A stretch of DNA of 5,530 nt from Streptosporangiaceae bacterium (GTDB taxonomy: Bacteria > Actinomycetota > Actinomycetes > Streptosporangiales > Streptosporangiaceae): NCBI GenBank assembly GCA_030040815.1, contig JASHSZ010000129.1, forward strand, positions 1-5,530, given 5' to 3'. Position 1 is the stretch's first letter, and the number at the start of each line of letters is the position of its first letter. The position numbers were made by a program, and so were the translations under genes. Of the stretch, positions 5,144-5,530 are shown piece after piece. Below the pieces are notes generated by a model that made no database searches, had not been told where the DNA came from, and saw only the letters and a program-made list of their open reading frames with translations.

Positions 5144-5155
5144 CGGCACCCTCCT
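5144..5155 (-). promoter_or_regulatory. Strong ribosome binding site of the broken dehydrogenase
   Basis: The minus strand reads GAGGAGGG, then TGCCG, then ATG at 5141-5143. The well-placed site confirms that translation began at the Rossmann N-terminus rather than after the amber codon. Confidence 0.7.
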
Positions 5156-5175
5156 CATTCCGGAGCCATCGCGAC

Positions 5176-5400
5176 CTAGCGCGCAGTCGCTTCCAGGTCA
5201 GCAGGCCAGATCAGCACGGGCACGTCCCCGCCAAACACACCGGCGGCGCCGACGGTTTCTTCTGCCAGCTCTCGGATGGGGTCGATTAAGACATCCCGTC
5301 GTCGGGCTCGTGCAACGGGCGCTGCAACAAACCGAATGCCGAATAGATCGCAAGCTTGCAGCGGCGTCAGCGCCCAGCGTGCCAGACGAGGGCAACTGGT
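5176..5400 (-). pseudogene. Coding-like frame without a usual start, possibly a frameshifted continuation of the right-edge gene
   Basis: This minus-strand frame is open from after TGA 5401-5403 to TAG 5176-5178 (75 codons with the stop). Part of it reads DLFGIRFVAAPVARARRRDV, then LIDPIRELAEETVGAAGVFG, ending VLIWPADLEATAR. The amino-acid make-up looks protein-like, but G/C at third positions is lower than in neighbours and the only GTG is near the end. A CTG at 5368-5370 overlaps the preceding stop as CTGA, the geometry of coupled genes but with a rare start. Alternatives are a frameshifted tail of the right-edge gene or a non-coding open frame. No family is recognised. Confidence 0.35.
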
Positions 5401-5530
5401 TCACCTCCCAGATCGGCCGAGGCGAGCGATGCAGCCGCGACGGAGATGCTTCGATTCGGGACGAGCTGCCGGTGGTACGAGGCGTGCAGCACCCGGCCGC
5501 CCTGGACGAGCTCGATGGTGCCTGGCCCGA
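5367..5530 (-). CDS. 3' end of an unidentified protein, cut by the window edge
   Basis: A minus-strand frame is open from the window end to TGA at 5367-5369, showing the last 53 residues of a protein. It reads in part GTIELVQGGRVLHASYHRQL, then SISVAAASLASADLGGEPVA, ending LVWHAGR. About three quarters of third positions are G/C, the composition is balanced, and the competing frames are arginine-rich or broken, so it is probably coding. I do not recognise the family. Its start and most of its body lie outside the window. Confidence 0.5.
   Translation of the reverse strand, partial: GPGTIELVQGGRVLHASYHRQLVPNRSISVAAASLASADLGGEPVALVWHAGR

Noticed and set aside
5198..5404. 68-codon minus-strand frame starting at a GTG behind GGGAGG
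   Set aside because: The translation is arginine- and cysteine-rich with runs of R, typical of a wrong frame; the other two minus frames look more protein-like.

Overview
This is high-GC DNA with strongly G/C-ending codons and GTG/TTG starts. It carries two actinobacterial-style extracytoplasmic-function (ECF) sigma loci, so the source is most likely an actinomycete chromosome; genus cannot be told from the window. No rRNA, tRNA, CRISPR array, insertion sequence or phage gene is visible.

Layout from left to right. (1) A GNAT N-acetyltransferase on the + strand ends at 470. Its conserved N-terminus runs upstream of the first usual start codon. (2) It converges, 22 bp apart, on a minus-strand pair read from about 2400 down to 493. 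The pair is an ECF sigma factor and an overlapping gene for a single-pass membrane protein with a large extracytoplasmic, probably beta-propeller-like domain. The 11-bp overlap and strong internal Shine-Dalgarno (SD) sequence indicate translational coupling. A candidate ECF-type promoter and an 8-bp inverted repeat lie upstream. (3) A second ECF sigma factor, of the large ECF42 type with a TPR-like C-terminal extension, occupies 2559-3815 on the minus strand. It seems to be transcribed from a leaderless promoter. Its promoter and first 17 or so codons belong to a diverged 85-bp tandem duplication. (4) A small two-helix membrane protein (4059-4433, minus) has a charged cytoplasmic tail with three evenly spaced Y-x-x-V motifs. 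(5) A broken NAD(P)-dependent beta-hydroxyacid dehydrogenase gene (4607-5143, minus) has an in-frame amber codon and lacks its C-terminal helical domain. (6) The right edge holds the 3' end of an unidentified minus-strand gene and a second coding-like frame without a usual start.

The sigma/membrane pair probably forms one envelope-linked regulatory unit. The ECF42 factor would be controlled through its own C-terminal extension, and its usual DGPF/YCII-type partner gene is not in the window. Several frames lack a normal start or contain a stop (GNAT, first sigma factor, dehydrogenase, right-edge frames). This suggests either local gene decay or base errors in the sequence, and raw reads would separate the two.

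The most unusual signals are the 85-bp duplication at the ECF42 start, the YxxV-x7-YxxV-x7-YxxV tail, and the inverted repeat over the candidate sigma promoter.
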